64,000 nucleotides of DNA. Origin: Candidatus Chlorobium antarcticum (lineage in GTDB: Bacteria > Bacteroidota > Chlorobiia > Chlorobiales > Chlorobiaceae). The notes beneath the pieces were generated by a model. It saw only the letters and a program-made list of their open reading frames with translations. It ran no database searches and was not told where the DNA came from. The DNA lies in assembly GCA_030765725.1 (NCBI GenBank), contig JAVCDF010000001.1, forward strand, positions 124,001 through 188,000, in the 5' to 3' direction. Of this stretch, positions 19,699 to 29,016 are shown piece by piece; position 1 is the first letter of the stretch, and each line of letters opens with the position of its first letter. The translations under genes and the position numbers were made by a program.

Positions 19699-19757
19699 AT
19701 TGCGCTTCTCCTGTTTCATTTGGTATTGTCAATTCTCAAACACTCGACAGTAAAGGC

Positions 19758-21887
19758 TTACCGCAGAGCAGCCGCAATGTTGCCGCCATCCACCGTGGTA
19801 ATTGACCCCGTCGTCCTCTTTTCAAGCGCCAGATGCACAAAAGCATCGGCCACATCCTCAGCGGTCACCTCCAGCTGAAGGAGATTGCCTGCCATATACT
19901 CCTTTTCACTCAGACCACGCGCTTTTGAACGCGCGTCAATCATCTCGGGAGTCAAAAGACCGCTGCGGATGCGGTCGGCATTGATACCGTTCGAACGGAT
20001 GCCGTCCCGTCCATGGTCGAGCGCATACTGCCGAACAAGAAACATTGTTGCAGCCTTCGGCAAACCGTAGGGGCCAAAATCAGGCCCAGGGTTGACCGCC
20101 TGTTTAGACACATTGAACAGCAGAACCCCGCCGGTTCCCTGCAGCTTCATAACCCTGACTGCCTCCTGAGCCATGGACTGGTGTGAAAAGAAATTCAGCT
20201 CAAAACTTTTTCGGAGCACCTCATCGGGCACCTCGCCAATTCGCCCCTGCAGTGCGGCGCCAACATTGGAAACAATAATGTCCACCCCACCGAAACACCG
20301 GCAGGCACCATCAAACGCAGCTCGCACATCACTTCGCCGGGTCACATCGCAGGTCATGGAGAGAACACCCCCGCCAAGATCCTCCATCGCCCGGTCGAGA
20401 GCGTCCTGATGCAGATCGAGCAGCACAATTTCCGCCCCTCTGCTCCGGAATTCCCTGGCCGTTGCAAGCCCTATGCCTCCAGCCCCTCCGCTCACCAGAA
20501 CAACCTTACCGGCAAACTCACCATAGCGAACCTTCTGCATCTTCGCCTGCTCCATCTCCCAGTACTCTATGGAAAAAGCCTCAGCGTCCGTTATGGACTC
20601 AAAGCGCCCGATAGACTCAGCATCAAGAATTGCGGCTGCACTCCCCTCTGCAATATCGGCATTTACGCAGGCGGAACGGGCGCTCCTGCCAAGTCCAAAC
20701 AGTCCGAGCCCCGGAACAAGAACAACACGAGGCAGAGGGTCAAGCATGGAAACCTCCGTGGCAACAGCTGCTTTTCCCGCTGAAAAATAGGCAACATACT
20801 CAGCAGTGTAAGCTTCAACTGCCTTATGAACCGATGCCTTGAAACCGACAGGATCAACCGCGTCAGGAGCAGGAACCACAAGCGGCCAATGCTTGGAACG
20901 GACTACAAAATCCGGCGTCATAGCCCCCCTGCGAGAGAGCTCCCCCAAATTGGCGCAATTGACATACCTGAGAATTTCCGGAGATGTCCGGAAATCAAGA
21001 ATGAACTGATCATAGTCCTTCGAATCTGGAGTGCGTTCAAGCACACAGGCACCCCTGATAACCGGGGCCGTGTCCTCCACCGTTATCAGTTCCCCGGGAA
21101 GTTGCACTGTCTGCACCGTCTTTTTCGGAGCAGTTGCAATACAGGACTCAAGAGCCGTCACTGCGTCAATCATCCTGTCATAAGCCTCCCGCGCACTGTC
21201 GCCAAAGGTAACCAGACCATGTTTATGGAGCACCAGACCCGCAATAGAAGGGTTGCTTTCGTAGGCCGCAGATGCGGAATTTGCAAGTTCAAGACCCGGC
21301 TTGGAGTATGGCACGGAACCGAAACTCCCACCCAGAGCGCTGCGGCAAAGTTCTTCTCCATCAGGCTGATTGGAGAGAGTAAGGAGCGCCATCGAATGGG
21401 TATGAAGAATGAACCGGTGGGGGAGAAAAGCATGAAGGAGCGTCTCAATCGACGGAGTCAACGCCTGGTTGACCATATGGTCGGTAAGATCAAGGAGATT
21501 CAGGTAGAGAAAGTTTTTAAACTCCCGTGTGGAAAACCGCACCACATCATTAACACTGCTCCGTTCGCCAGATGCGTAAAGATGCTGAAGCCTCTGCAGG
21601 GGGTCAATACGGACAGGAGTGAAATCGTGAAAATCCGCATCGGCCAGGTCAACTCCGCTCGCCTTGATGAAAATCACATTCACCCGAATGCCAATAATAT
21701 CGCCTAACTCACATTTAACGGAGGTGTTGCCCCCTCCATGCATCACCAGAGAGCTCTCCTGTCCCAGAAGTCTTGAGGCATAAACAAGTTCCGAGAGTTC
21801 ACGGGGAGTCTTCCCGTCTAAAGGCCTTACGGCAAGTGCCTCATCAAAATCCCTGTCATTCCATAAATTCCGCATGGTGTATGCCAT
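19758..21887 (-). CDS. Bifunctional class II aldolase / short-chain dehydrogenase (RhaD-like fusion)
   Basis: A protein of about 709 residues. The N-terminal half is a class II (RhaD/fuculose-type) aldolase with HGGGNTSVK and the zinc ligands in LHTHS and LHKHG. The C-terminal 240 residues are an SDR with SGGAGGIGLATA and Tyr/Lys in YGLPK. Such fusions are known as rhamnulose-1-phosphate aldolase/lactaldehyde dehydrogenases, which cleave a ketose 1-phosphate to DHAP and an aldehyde and then oxidise or reduce the aldehyde. No rhamnose-catabolic gene is near. Start choice lies between the ATG at 21887 (GAAGAG seven bases upstream) and a GTG at 21902. It is the first gene of the RLP cluster. Confidence 0.88.
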   Translation of the reverse strand: MAYTMRNLWNDRDFDEALAVRPLDGKTPRELSELVYASRLLGQESSLVMHGGGNTSVKCELGDIIGIRVNVIFIKASGVDLADADFHDFTPVRIDPLQRLQHLYASGERSSVNDVVRFSTREFKNFLYLNLLDLTDHMVNQALTPSIETLLHAFLPHRFILHTHSMALLTLSNQPDGEELCRSALGGSFGSVPYSKPGLELANSASAAYESNPSIAGLVLHKHGLVTFGDSAREAYDRMIDAVTALESCIATAPKKTVQTVQLPGELITVEDTAPVIRGACVLERTPDSKDYDQFILDFRTSPEILRYVNCANLGELSRRGAMTPDFVVRSKHWPLVVPAPDAVDPVGFKASVHKAVEAYTAEYVAYFSAGKAAVATEVSMLDPLPRVVLVPGLGLFGLGRSARSACVNADIAEGSAAAILDAESIGRFESITDAEAFSIEYWEMEQAKMQKVRYGEFAGKVVLVSGGAGGIGLATAREFRSRGAEIVLLDLHQDALDRAMEDLGGGVLSMTCDVTRRSDVRAAFDGACRCFGGVDIIVSNVGAALQGRIGEVPDEVLRKSFELNFFSHQSMAQEAVRVMKLQGTGGVLLFNVSKQAVNPGPDFGPYGLPKAATMFLVRQYALDHGRDGIRSNGINADRIRSGLLTPEMIDARSKARGLSEKEYMAGNLLQLEVTAEDVADAFVHLALEKRTTGSITTVDGGNIAAALR

Positions 21888-22184
21888 TGTGACGCTCTTC
21901 ACGGGAGCGCTGCTTTAATAAAACCTACTCAGCAGGATTCGCTTGCAGAAGCAAACCGGATCGATGCACGCCTGTCCATAGCCTGATGTGCGTTTTCCAC
22001 CAAAAGCCCTCAATACGAAACCGGAAAAGGCTGATTGAATGACGACAGCTAAATGCTTTACAGCTTTTAATATACGAAATTCCATTATAGAGAAACAAAG
22101 ACGAAGACCTTCCGGAACACGCTCTTCGAGAAAATTCTTCTACATTACCTATGGGCACTGCCAACAAACCATCCATCCCTCGCC
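21888..22184. other. Intergenic region between the divergent RLP cluster and recX
   Basis: About 297 bases with no gene; it must hold the promoters of both directions. The only recognisable element is TATAAT on the minus strand (22084-22089), without a matching -35 hexamer. No riboswitch-like or terminator structure was seen. Confidence 0.5.
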
Positions 22185-22697
22185 ATGAAAGAAAGAACCC
22201 CTCCAACACCCGGTGAAACTATGATGCTGGCCTTCAAACTGCTCGGCCTGCGCAATCACAGCATTGCTGAACTTGAAAAAAAACTCCTCACAAAAGGGTG
22301 CCCCGCGGAGAACACAGCGGCGGCCCTGCAGCGGCTGAAAAAAAGAGGAATGCTTGATGACCGTGTGTTTGGCGAAGAGTTCATCAGAGGGCGCCTGAAA
22401 CGCAGACCGGCAGGAACCATGAAACTTAGGGCGGAACTCCGAAAAAAAGGGATGCCCGACACTGTGATTGAGGAGTTACTCGAGAGCTATGACGGCATGC
22501 AAGGGGCACTGGCTGCGGCAGAAAAAAAAATGGCTTCCCTTCAGCGCTTTACCCTTGCTGTGCGGAAAAAGAAACTTGAGGTATTCCTGCATAACCGAGG
22601 ATTCGGCTGGCAGGAAATTCGGAATGCAGAAAAAAAAATGCTTGGGGGATTCACGGATGAAGAGCCCTCGGCTTATTATGGAGAGGATTACGAATGA
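22185..22697 (+). CDS. recX: Regulatory protein RecX
   Basis: A 170-residue, all-helical, basic protein with the RecX repeats: [15 protein letters not shown], then [21 protein letters not shown], then [16 protein letters not shown]. RecX binds and inhibits the RecA filament. recA is not in the window. The 3' end overlaps the convergent pyrH gene by ten bases. The C-terminal acidic tail ([13 protein letters not shown]) is encoded by this overlap region. Confidence 0.9.
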   Translation: MKERTPPTPGETMMLAFKLLGLRNHSIAELEKKLLTKGCPAENTAAALQRLKKRGMLDDRVFGEEFIRGRLKRRPAGTMKLRAELRKKGMPDTVIEELLESYDGMQGALAAAEKKMASLQRFTLAVRKKKLEVFLHNRGFGWQEIRNAEKKMLGGFTDEEPSAYYGEDYE

Positions 22698-23398
22698 ACC
22701 AGTGACCCAACCTTTTCTCCATTGATCAGCTTCGTCAGATTCCCCCGCTCGTTCATGTTCATCACCACGATGGGCAGCACATTCTCCCTGCAGAGGGTAA
22801 TGGCCGTCATATCCATAACGCGAAGATTCTTTCGCATCACATCAATGTAGGATATCTGTGAAAAAAATTCTGCCCCGGGGTTCTCTTCAGGGTCGGAATC
22901 ATAAATGCCATCAACTCGGGTTCCCTTCACAATAACATCAGCCTCAATCTCTATGGCCCGCAACGATGCTGCCGTATCAGTCGTAAAATAGGGGTTTCCC
23001 GTCCCTGCACCGAAAATGACCACCCGCCCCTTTTCCAGATGCCGAATAGCCCGTCTCCTTATGAACGGCTCAGCCATCTGCTCCATTTTTATGGCGGTCT
23101 GGAGTCGTGTATACACGCCCTGGCGCTCAAGCGCATCCTGAAAAGCAATGGAATTGATCACTGTCGCAAGCATCCCCATGTAATCAGCCTGCACCCTGTC
23201 CATATTGCGTGCAGCATCGGAAACGCCGCGAAAGATATTGCCACCCCCAATCACCAGAGCAACTTCAGCCCCTAAATCACGAGCCTCCTTCACCTCCTCA
23301 GCATATCTCTCAAGCATATCGCTGTTGATTCCATAACCGTCCTCTCCTGCCAGAGCTTCACCGCTGAGTTTCAGCAAGATGCGTTTGTATTGTAGCAT
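22688..23398 (-). CDS. pyrH: Uridylate kinase
   Basis: UMP kinase of the amino-acid-kinase fold, required for pyrimidine nucleotides. The roughly 236-residue protein has [12 protein letters not shown], the GGGNIFRG loop, and the [13 protein letters not shown] segment. I choose the ATG at 23398: AGGAGG lies eight bases upstream of it but only two bases upstream of the ATG at 23404. The gene follows tsf across a terminator-like hairpin, the common order rpsB-tsf-pyrH. Confidence 0.96.
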   Translation of the reverse strand: MLQYKRILLKLSGEALAGEDGYGINSDMLERYAEEVKEARDLGAEVALVIGGGNIFRGVSDAARNMDRVQADYMGMLATVINSIAFQDALERQGVYTRLQTAIKMEQMAEPFIRRRAIRHLEKGRVVIFGAGTGNPYFTTDTAASLRAIEIEADVIVKGTRVDGIYDSDPEENPGAEFFSQISYIDVMRKNLRVMDMTAITLCRENVLPIVVMNMNERGNLTKLINGEKVGSLVHS

Positions 23399-23432
23399 AG
23401 TCATATCCTCCTTGAGAAAATATTATTGAACG

Positions 23433-23464
23433 AAAAAAAAGCCCCGATATACGAGGCTTTTTTT
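23433..23464 (-). terminator. Terminator-like hairpin between tsf and pyrH
   Basis: A 13-base stem with one mismatch (AAAAAAAGCCCCG against CGAGGCTTTTTTT) and a short AT loop. It is symmetric with A and T tracts on both sides, so it could terminate on either strand. On the minus strand it lies just after the tsf stop and may attenuate read-through into pyrH. Confidence 0.75.
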
Positions 23465-23465
23465 C

Positions 23466-24335
23466 TTACTCTCCCAACTGATATCGGACAAACTCCCTGA
23501 CCTCCACCGCAGCCTCCTCATGCTGCTTACGGAACTCAACGAGAACATCCGAAACCTTCATGTTGTTGATCTTTATGAAGGCCTGTTCGGTAAGCACCAC
23601 CTCCTGGTAATACTTTTCAATACGGCCTCGAACAATCTTCTCGACAAATTCCTCTTTCTTTCCCTGACCCAGCGCCTGCTGGCGGTAGATGTCGGACTCT
23701 TTTGCAATCAGCTCCGCCGGCACTGCCGAACGGTCAACCACAATCGGTGCAGCTGCAGCAACCTGCATGGCAAGGTCGCGAGCAAGATCCCTCACGCCGT
23801 CCGGCTGAGCGAAAGCGATATGGATTATGGCGCCCAGCTGTGCACCGGGATGCACATAGGCCTCTACAAGACCATCTGCGGCGTCACAAAAAGCAAGACG
23901 CTTCAATTCAATCTTCTCACCAAGCTTTCCAGTCATGGTTTTGATTGCATCAGCAACCCGCTCACCACCGAATTCAGCAGAAAGCGTCATTTCAAGAAGA
24001 GCCTCAGAAGATGAAGCGCAACTGGCAAGCGCTAACTGGGCGAGTGCACCGGCAAAACCGGTAAAAACCTCTCCACGGGCAACAAAATCAGTCTCGCAGT
24101 TAAGCTCAAGAATAACTCCAGCCTTGCGGTCATCGGTAATCTTAATGCAGATCATTCCCTCGCGGGCGTCTTTATCGGCTCTTTTGGCGGCAAGGGCAGC
24201 ACCTTTTTTACGAAGGTACTCAACAGCCTTCTCCATATCGCCGCCGGATTCCTCCAGCGCCTTTTTGCAGTCCATCATGCCGATACCTGTCGTATCTCTG
24301 AGATCTTTTACATCCTTTGCTGAAATCTGGCTCAT
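23466..24335 (-). CDS. tsf: Translation elongation factor Ts
   Basis: Nucleotide-exchange factor for EF-Tu. The 289-residue protein has the N-terminal UBA-like signature [19 protein letters not shown] and the core segment [12 protein letters not shown]. Length is typical. It follows rpsB by 38 bases in the rplM-rpsI-rpsB-tsf-pyrH series. Confidence 0.97.
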   Translation of the reverse strand: MSQISAKDVKDLRDTTGIGMMDCKKALEESGGDMEKAVEYLRKKGAALAAKRADKDAREGMICIKITDDRKAGVILELNCETDFVARGEVFTGFAGALAQLALASCASSSEALLEMTLSAEFGGERVADAIKTMTGKLGEKIELKRLAFCDAADGLVEAYVHPGAQLGAIIHIAFAQPDGVRDLARDLAMQVAAAAPIVVDRSAVPAELIAKESDIYRQQALGQGKKEEFVEKIVRGRIEKYYQEVVLTEQAFIKINNMKVSDVLVEFRKQHEEAAVEVREFVRYQLGE

Positions 24336-24373
24336 TGCTATTCTCTTTCGCTTCAGTTTAAATATGGTTACTG

Positions 24374-25231
24374 TTATTCGACGGATTCAGGCGCAGCGGG
24401 CGCAGCGGGCGCAGCGGGCGCAGCGGGCGCAGCTGGCGCGACCGGTGCAACTGGTGCAACTGGCGCAGCAGGTACGGCCGGAATCTCCGGCTCTTCGGGC
24501 TCACTGCCGTCGGCCTCATCCATCTTGGCCAGAACCTCCTGCTCCACCTTCAACGCACGGGCGTTGATAATGGTGTCGGCTACAGCCTTGACCATGAGCT
24601 GAATGGAACGGATGGCGTCATCGTTTGCAGGAATGATATAATCAACCAGATCAGGGTCACAGTTGGTATCAACCATAGCGAAGATGGGAATACCAAGCGA
24701 GCGGGCCTCTTTGATGGCGATATGCTCTTTTTTGATGTCGACAATAAACAGGGCTGCGGGAATTCTGTTCATGGTGGCTATTCCGCCCAGAATCCGCATA
24801 AGTTTCTCACGCTCACGGCCAAGCATGAGGCGCTCTTTCTTGGTAATCATGTCGTAGGTGCCGTCCGTCTCCATGCGGTCAATGGAGTTCATGCGGCGTA
24901 TGCTCTGGCGGATGGTCGAAAAGTTGGTCAGCATGCCTCCGAGCCAGCGCTCGCACACATAAGGCATTCCAGCCCGTTCGGCCTCGGATGAAATAATGTT
25001 TTTTGCCTGTTTCTTTGTACCCACAAACATGATTTCCCGCCCGGTCTGGGCAATGGCATCAAGCGCGTTGAGCGCATCGTCTGCAAGGACAAGGGTTTTC
25101 TGGAGATCGATGATGTGAACACCGTTTTTCTCCATGAAAATGTAAGGCTTCATTTTCGGGCTCCAGCGGCGGGCAAGGTGTCCGAAATGGACTCCTGCGC
25201 GGAGCATGTCTTCAAGCTGAAAGTACGACAT
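24374..25231 (-). CDS. rpsB: Ribosomal protein S2 with Ala/Pro/Val-rich C-terminal tail
   Basis: Small-subunit protein S2. The 285-residue sequence has [28 protein letters not shown], the [11 protein letters not shown] segment, and [20 protein letters not shown]. The canonical S2 core ends near residue 235. About 40 further residues form a low-complexity tail of APV and APA units, encoded by a nine-base tandem repeat. The tail is probably disordered and exposed on the ribosome surface. Confidence 0.97.
   Translation of the reverse strand: MSYFQLEDMLRAGVHFGHLARRWSPKMKPYIFMEKNGVHIIDLQKTLVLADDALNALDAIAQTGREIMFVGTKKQAKNIISSEAERAGMPYVCERWLGGMLTNFSTIRQSIRRMNSIDRMETDGTYDMITKKERLMLGREREKLMRILGGIATMNRIPAALFIVDIKKEHIAIKEARSLGIPIFAMVDTNCDPDLVDYIIPANDDAIRSIQLMVKAVADTIINARALKVEQEVLAKMDEADGSEPEEPEIPAVPAAPVAPVAPVAPAAPAAPAAPAAPAAPESVE
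24390..24472. repeat. Nine-base tandem repeat in the 3' end of rpsB
   Basis: About nine copies of a nine-base unit, on the plus strand GGCGCAGCG followed by diverged versions (GGCGCAGCT, GGTGCAACT). The first copies are identical and the distal ones carry substitutions, a pattern expected from replication slippage. Each unit encodes three residues (Ala-Ala-Pro or Val-Ala-Pro), so copy-number change keeps the frame. Confidence 0.9.
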
Positions 25232-25283
25232 TGTGGGTTTCCTTCTGTTTAGTTGATTCTTCTACCGTGCCTGCCATCCGGAA

Positions 25284-25302
25284 TCCGGCGCAAGGCGCCG
25301 GA
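25284..25302 (-). other. Short strong hairpin between rpsI and rpsB
   Basis: A perfect 8-base GC-rich stem (TCCGGCGC / GCGCCGGA) with a 3-base loop lies in the 158-base gap between rpsI and rpsB. No T tract follows on the minus strand, so it is not a simple terminator. It may be a leader structure or processing site for the rpsB-tsf message. Confidence 0.45.
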
Positions 25303-25389
25303 CACTGCCGGAAAACTCTATCCGAGAACTGACCCGGAACAGCACGATATGAGTGATTTTGTCCTGAAAAGGCGATGAAAAAGGGAATA

Positions 25390-25779
25390 TCAGCGTTTGG
25401 AGAACTGGAACGACTTACGAGCCTTCTTGCGACCGAACTTCTTCCGCTCAACCATCCGCGGATCACGGGTAAGCAGGCGTTCCGTCCTGAACACAGCACG
25501 AACCGATTCATCAAACTCTGTAAGAGCCCTTGCAATGGCAAGACTGACCGCGCCTGACTGGCCGCTGATGCCGCCGCCGTGCACATTGACTTTAATATCA
25601 AAATCCTCGGTCTTTTCAGCAAGAGCCAGCGGACGGAGAGCCACGCGACACTTAACCTCATCCTTGAAATACTCTTCAGCCGGCAACTTGTTGATGATGA
25701 CCCGACCTTTTCCCGGAGACATAAACACCCTTGCAACCGAGGTTTTACGGCGTCCTACGGTATCGATAACCTCTTTCAT
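25390..25779 (-). CDS. rpsI: Ribosomal protein S9
   Basis: Small-subunit protein S9. The 129-residue protein has [18 protein letters not shown] and ends with the basic tail [17 protein letters not shown], which in S9 reaches the P-site tRNA. It lies 20 bases after rplM, the usual L13-S9 pair. Confidence 0.97.
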   Translation of the reverse strand: MKEVIDTVGRRKTSVARVFMSPGKGRVIINKLPAEEYFKDEVKCRVALRPLALAEKTEDFDIKVNVHGGGISGQSGAVSLAIARALTEFDESVRAVFRTERLLTRDPRMVERKKFGRKKARKSFQFSKR

Positions 25780-25799
25780 TCCCTCTTTCGTTATATGAT

Positions 25800-26249
25800 T
25801 TAACTTACTTTCATTTCAATAGGCGACTGCGACTCATGCGGATGCGCCGCGCCAGGGTATACCTTCAGCTTCTTGAAAAGCTGGCGACCGAGATTGTTAT
25901 GAGGAAGCATTCCCCATACAGCGTGCTCAATAACTTTCTCCGGCTTTTTGCGGAGCAGGTCCTTGACATGATTGAACTTCACACCGCCGGGATAGTTGGA
26001 GTGCGAAAAATAGGCCTTGACATCAAGCTTCTTGCCTGATAGCGCCACTTTTTCCGCATTGGTCACCACAATGAAGTCACCGGTATCGATATGAGGAGTA
26101 AACTCCGGCTTGTGCTTGCCTCTCAGGACCTTTGCAATTTCAGCAGCCATTCTGCCCAAAATCTGGCCTTCTGCATCTACGACATACCACTTGCGTTCGA
26201 CATCATCTGGCTTTGCCGAATATGTTTTAAAACTTAGCGTCTTGCTCAT
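25800..26249 (-). CDS. rplM: Ribosomal protein L13
   Basis: Large-subunit assembly protein L13. The 149-residue protein has the family segments [28 protein letters not shown] and [14 protein letters not shown]. It is the first gene of the ribosomal series on the minus strand. The 144-base gap to the divergent der gene is AT-rich near rplM and should carry both promoters. Confidence 0.97.
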   Translation of the reverse strand: MSKTLSFKTYSAKPDDVERKWYVVDAEGQILGRMAAEIAKVLRGKHKPEFTPHIDTGDFIVVTNAEKVALSGKKLDVKAYFSHSNYPGGVKFNHVKDLLRKKPEKVIEHAVWGMLPHNNLGRQLFKKLKVYPGAAHPHESQSPIEMKVS

Positions 26250-26393
26250 GCTTGTGTTAACAATAGATTAACTGGTCTTTTCCGAAAAATAAAGTTTATC
26301 AATGTAAATTAATTCACTTAATTCTACAAATTATACCATTCCATCCCGAGGAATTTCCCGGGAGCGCGAATCTCCATCTTCACCCTTCTTCAC

Positions 26394-27704
26394 ATGAAAC
26401 CTCTCATCGCTCTGGTTGGCCGACCGAATGTCGGCAAATCAACCCTTTTCAACCGCATACTCAGGGAGCGGGCCGCCATTGTCGACAGCACTCCCGGCGT
26501 CACCCGCGACCGCCACATCTCCGAAGGGTTCTGGCAAGGCAGAGCGTTCCGCCTGATGGATACCGGAGGCTATGCGCCCGAAGACGGCGTCATCAGTAAC
26601 GCCATGCTCGAACAGACCATGACGGCAATCACCGATGCCGACATCATTGTTTTTGTCACTGATGCCCGGGCCGGACTCTCCTACGACGACCTCGAACTCG
26701 CAAAGGTTCTGCAGCAGCGTTTCAGCCACAAGCAGGTATTCTTTGCTGTCAACAAGGTAGAATCCCCCCAGCTCACCTACGAGGCCGCTTCCTTTGTCAG
26801 CACCGGCTTCACCGAGCCATGGTGCATATCAGCAAAAGACGGCAGCGGAGTTGCCGACCTGCTCGATGCCATCCTCCTTGCACTGCCCGAATCGGAAGAA
26901 GGCCAGGAAGAGGACGGCGCCATTCGCCTTGCAGTTGTCGGTCGGCCGAATGTTGGGAAATCAAGCTTTGTCAATTCCCTTCTCGGCAACAACCGCCAGA
27001 TTGTCTCCGACATTCCCGGAACCACCCGCGACGCAATTGATACCCGCTTCACCCGAAACCAGCAGGAGTTCCTGCTCATTGATACTGCGGGCCTGAGAAA
27101 ACGCACCAAAATCAGTGCTGGCATAGAATACTACAGCTCGCTCAGAAGCGAAAAAGCCATAGAGCGCTGCGAAGTTGTTATGGTTATGCTTGACGCCGGA
27201 CCTGGTATAGAAAAGCAGGATCTGAAAATCATCAACATGGCAACCGAGCGGAAAAGAGCCGTACTGCTTCTCATCAACAAATGGGATCTGATTGAAAAAG
27301 ACTCCAAAACCAGCAAGCACTATGAAGACACGCTCCGTTCGCACATGGGGAACCTGGCGTATGTTCCTGTAATCTTCATATCCGCACTGACCAAAAAGAA
27401 CCTCTACCGCGCAATCGACACCGCCAAGGAAATCCGCGACAATCGAGCCAGGCAAATCAGCACCAGCGCGCTCAACCGCTTTCTTGAAGAGGCGCTTGCT
27501 GTAAACCGCCCCTCCACAAAAAACGGGACAGAACTGAAAATCAAATACATGACACAGATTAAGGCTCCGTGGCCCGTATTTGCATTTTTCTGCAATAATC
27601 CAGAGCTTGTGCAAACAAATTTCCGGAAATTCCTGGAAAACAGGCTTCGCGAGAAGTTCAACCTCAAAGGGGTCACCATATCGCTCCGTTTCATGCAGAA
27701 ATAA
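26394..27704 (+). CDS. der: Ribosome-assembly GTPase Der (EngA)
   Basis: Double-GTPase protein needed for 50S assembly. The 436-residue sequence has two complete G domains: [13 protein letters not shown] and DTGGY in the first, [21 protein letters not shown] and NKWDLIE in the second. A C-terminal KH-like domain ends the protein. Length is standard. It is followed 43 bases later by mrp. Confidence 0.97.
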   Translation: MKPLIALVGRPNVGKSTLFNRILRERAAIVDSTPGVTRDRHISEGFWQGRAFRLMDTGGYAPEDGVISNAMLEQTMTAITDADIIVFVTDARAGLSYDDLELAKVLQQRFSHKQVFFAVNKVESPQLTYEAASFVSTGFTEPWCISAKDGSGVADLLDAILLALPESEEGQEEDGAIRLAVVGRPNVGKSSFVNSLLGNNRQIVSDIPGTTRDAIDTRFTRNQQEFLLIDTAGLRKRTKISAGIEYYSSLRSEKAIERCEVVMVMLDAGPGIEKQDLKIINMATERKRAVLLLINKWDLIEKDSKTSKHYEDTLRSHMGNLAYVPVIFISALTKKNLYRAIDTAKEIRDNRARQISTSALNRFLEEALAVNRPSTKNGTELKIKYMTQIKAPWPVFAFFCNNPELVQTNFRKFLENRLREKFNLKGVTISLRFMQK

Positions 27705-27747
27705 CCATACAGACACTTTCCGCAAAACTTTTAACACTCATCAAGCC

Positions 27748-28887
27748 ATGCCAACAATAGAAGTGCATCAGATTCAGAAAGCCCTCTCCACCGTTCTCGA
27801 TCCCGACCTGAAGAAAGATCTGGTAAGCCTCGGCATGATCCGCGGCATCGCCGTTACAGAAAGCGGAGACATCTCCTTTGAAGTAGTGCTGACAACTCCA
27901 GCCTGCCCCCTGAAAGACGAGATCCGCCAGTCATGCATCGACGCAATCCGGGCAGAACTGCCAGAAGCAGGCCGCATTGATGTGGAAATGACCGCCGAGG
28001 TCACAGGCGGCTGCAGCCACGGCCACGACGACCATCACCATGAAGAGGGACATCAGTGCAACAGCGGCCAGTGCGGCGACCATGACGAGCGTCCCCTGAA
28101 AGAGGTCAAAAACATTATTGCCGTTGCTTCAGGAAAAGGCGGAGTCGGCAAATCGACCATTGCCGTCAACCTTGCAGTCAGCCTTGCGGCAACCGGCGCA
28201 TCAGTCGGCCTTGTTGACGCCGACCTTTACGGCCCCAGCATCCCCACCATGTTCGGACTCCATTCCGAGCAGCCGAAGGTGGTTGAGAAGATGCTCCAGC
28301 CGCTTGAAAAATACGGCGTAAAACTTATGTCCATCGGGTTCCTCGTTGAAACCGACACGGCGCTCATCTGGCGCGGCCCGATGGTTTCCGGCGCCATCAA
28401 GCAGTTCATCACGGAAGTTGCCTGGGGAGAACTTGACTACCTGATTTTCGACCTTCCTCCCGGAACTGGCGACATCCAGCTCACCCTGGCGCAGACCATC
28501 CCCCTTACCGGAGCCGTAATTGTCACAACTCCCCAGGATGTAGCTCTGGCCGATGTGTCTAAAGCGGTCAATATGTTCGACAAGGTGAATGTACCAATAC
28601 TCGGAGTTGTTGAGAACATGAGCTGGTACGAACTGCCCGATGGCGGCAGGGACTATCTGTTCGGACAGAAAGGCGGCGAGCGCTTTGCAAAAGCCCGTGG
28701 GCTTGCATTCCTCGGCTCTGTCCCGATCAACAGAAGCGTGGGTGAGGGCGGTGACAACGGAACCCCGGCAGTTATCGGAACTCCCGATTCATCAGCCGCT
28801 GTGGCACTCAAAAGTGTTTCCATGGAGGTGGCCCGGCAGATTTCCATTAGCAATGCCTCCTCGTCGTCTTCCTGCTGCTGTTCTTAA
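27748..28887 (+). CDS. mrp: Mrp/ApbC-family iron-sulfur carrier ATPase with His/Cys insert
   Basis: A 379-residue protein. It has an N-terminal MIP18/DUF59 domain (about 1-85), a His/Cys-rich linker (C89, H91, H93, H96-98, H102, C104, C109, H112), and a P-loop ATPase with SGKGGVGKST (128-137). Family members carry iron-sulfur clusters to target proteins. The usual CPxC after the VENMS segment is absent here (it reads MSWYELPDGG), while the C-terminus ends SSSCCCS. I start at the ATG at 27748; the longer frame back to 27580 overlaps der and is not protein-like. The NFU-domain gene downstream supports a cluster-assembly role. Confidence 0.92.
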   Translation: MPTIEVHQIQKALSTVLDPDLKKDLVSLGMIRGIAVTESGDISFEVVLTTPACPLKDEIRQSCIDAIRAELPEAGRIDVEMTAEVTGGCSHGHDDHHHEEGHQCNSGQCGDHDERPLKEVKNIIAVASGKGGVGKSTIAVNLAVSLAATGASVGLVDADLYGPSIPTMFGLHSEQPKVVEKMLQPLEKYGVKLMSIGFLVETDTALIWRGPMVSGAIKQFITEVAWGELDYLIFDLPPGTGDIQLTLAQTIPLTGAVIVTTPQDVALADVSKAVNMFDKVNVPILGVVENMSWYELPDGGRDYLFGQKGGERFAKARGLAFLGSVPINRSVGEGGDNGTPAVIGTPDSSAAVALKSVSMEVARQISISNASSSSSCCCS

Positions 28888-28930
28888 CATAACTGGCGGG
28901 AACGAACTGCACAGGACAGGTTGTTTTTCT

Positions 28931-28960
28931 GGGAATCAGGTAGGATATTACCTGACTCCC
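28931..28960 (+). other. Hairpin between mrp and the NFU-domain gene
   Basis: A 12-base stem with one mismatch (GGGAATCAGGTA / TACCTGACTCCC) and a 6-base loop lies in the 129-base gap. No T tract follows directly; the next T run is 20 bases on. It may be a processing or attenuation structure rather than a full terminator. Confidence 0.5.
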
Positions 28961-29016
28961 GGATCAGGATGTACCAAAAATTTTTATAACCATTATTTCA
29001 TAAAGGGATACAAACC

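Noticed and set aside
20826-21707. 293-codon plus-strand frame opposite the aldolase/SDR fusion
   Set aside because: Antisense shadow of a well-supported enzyme; composition is unlike a real protein.
24390-24472. Short tandem repeat considered as a CRISPR array
   Set aside because: Units are nine bases with no spacers and lie in the coding frame of rpsB.
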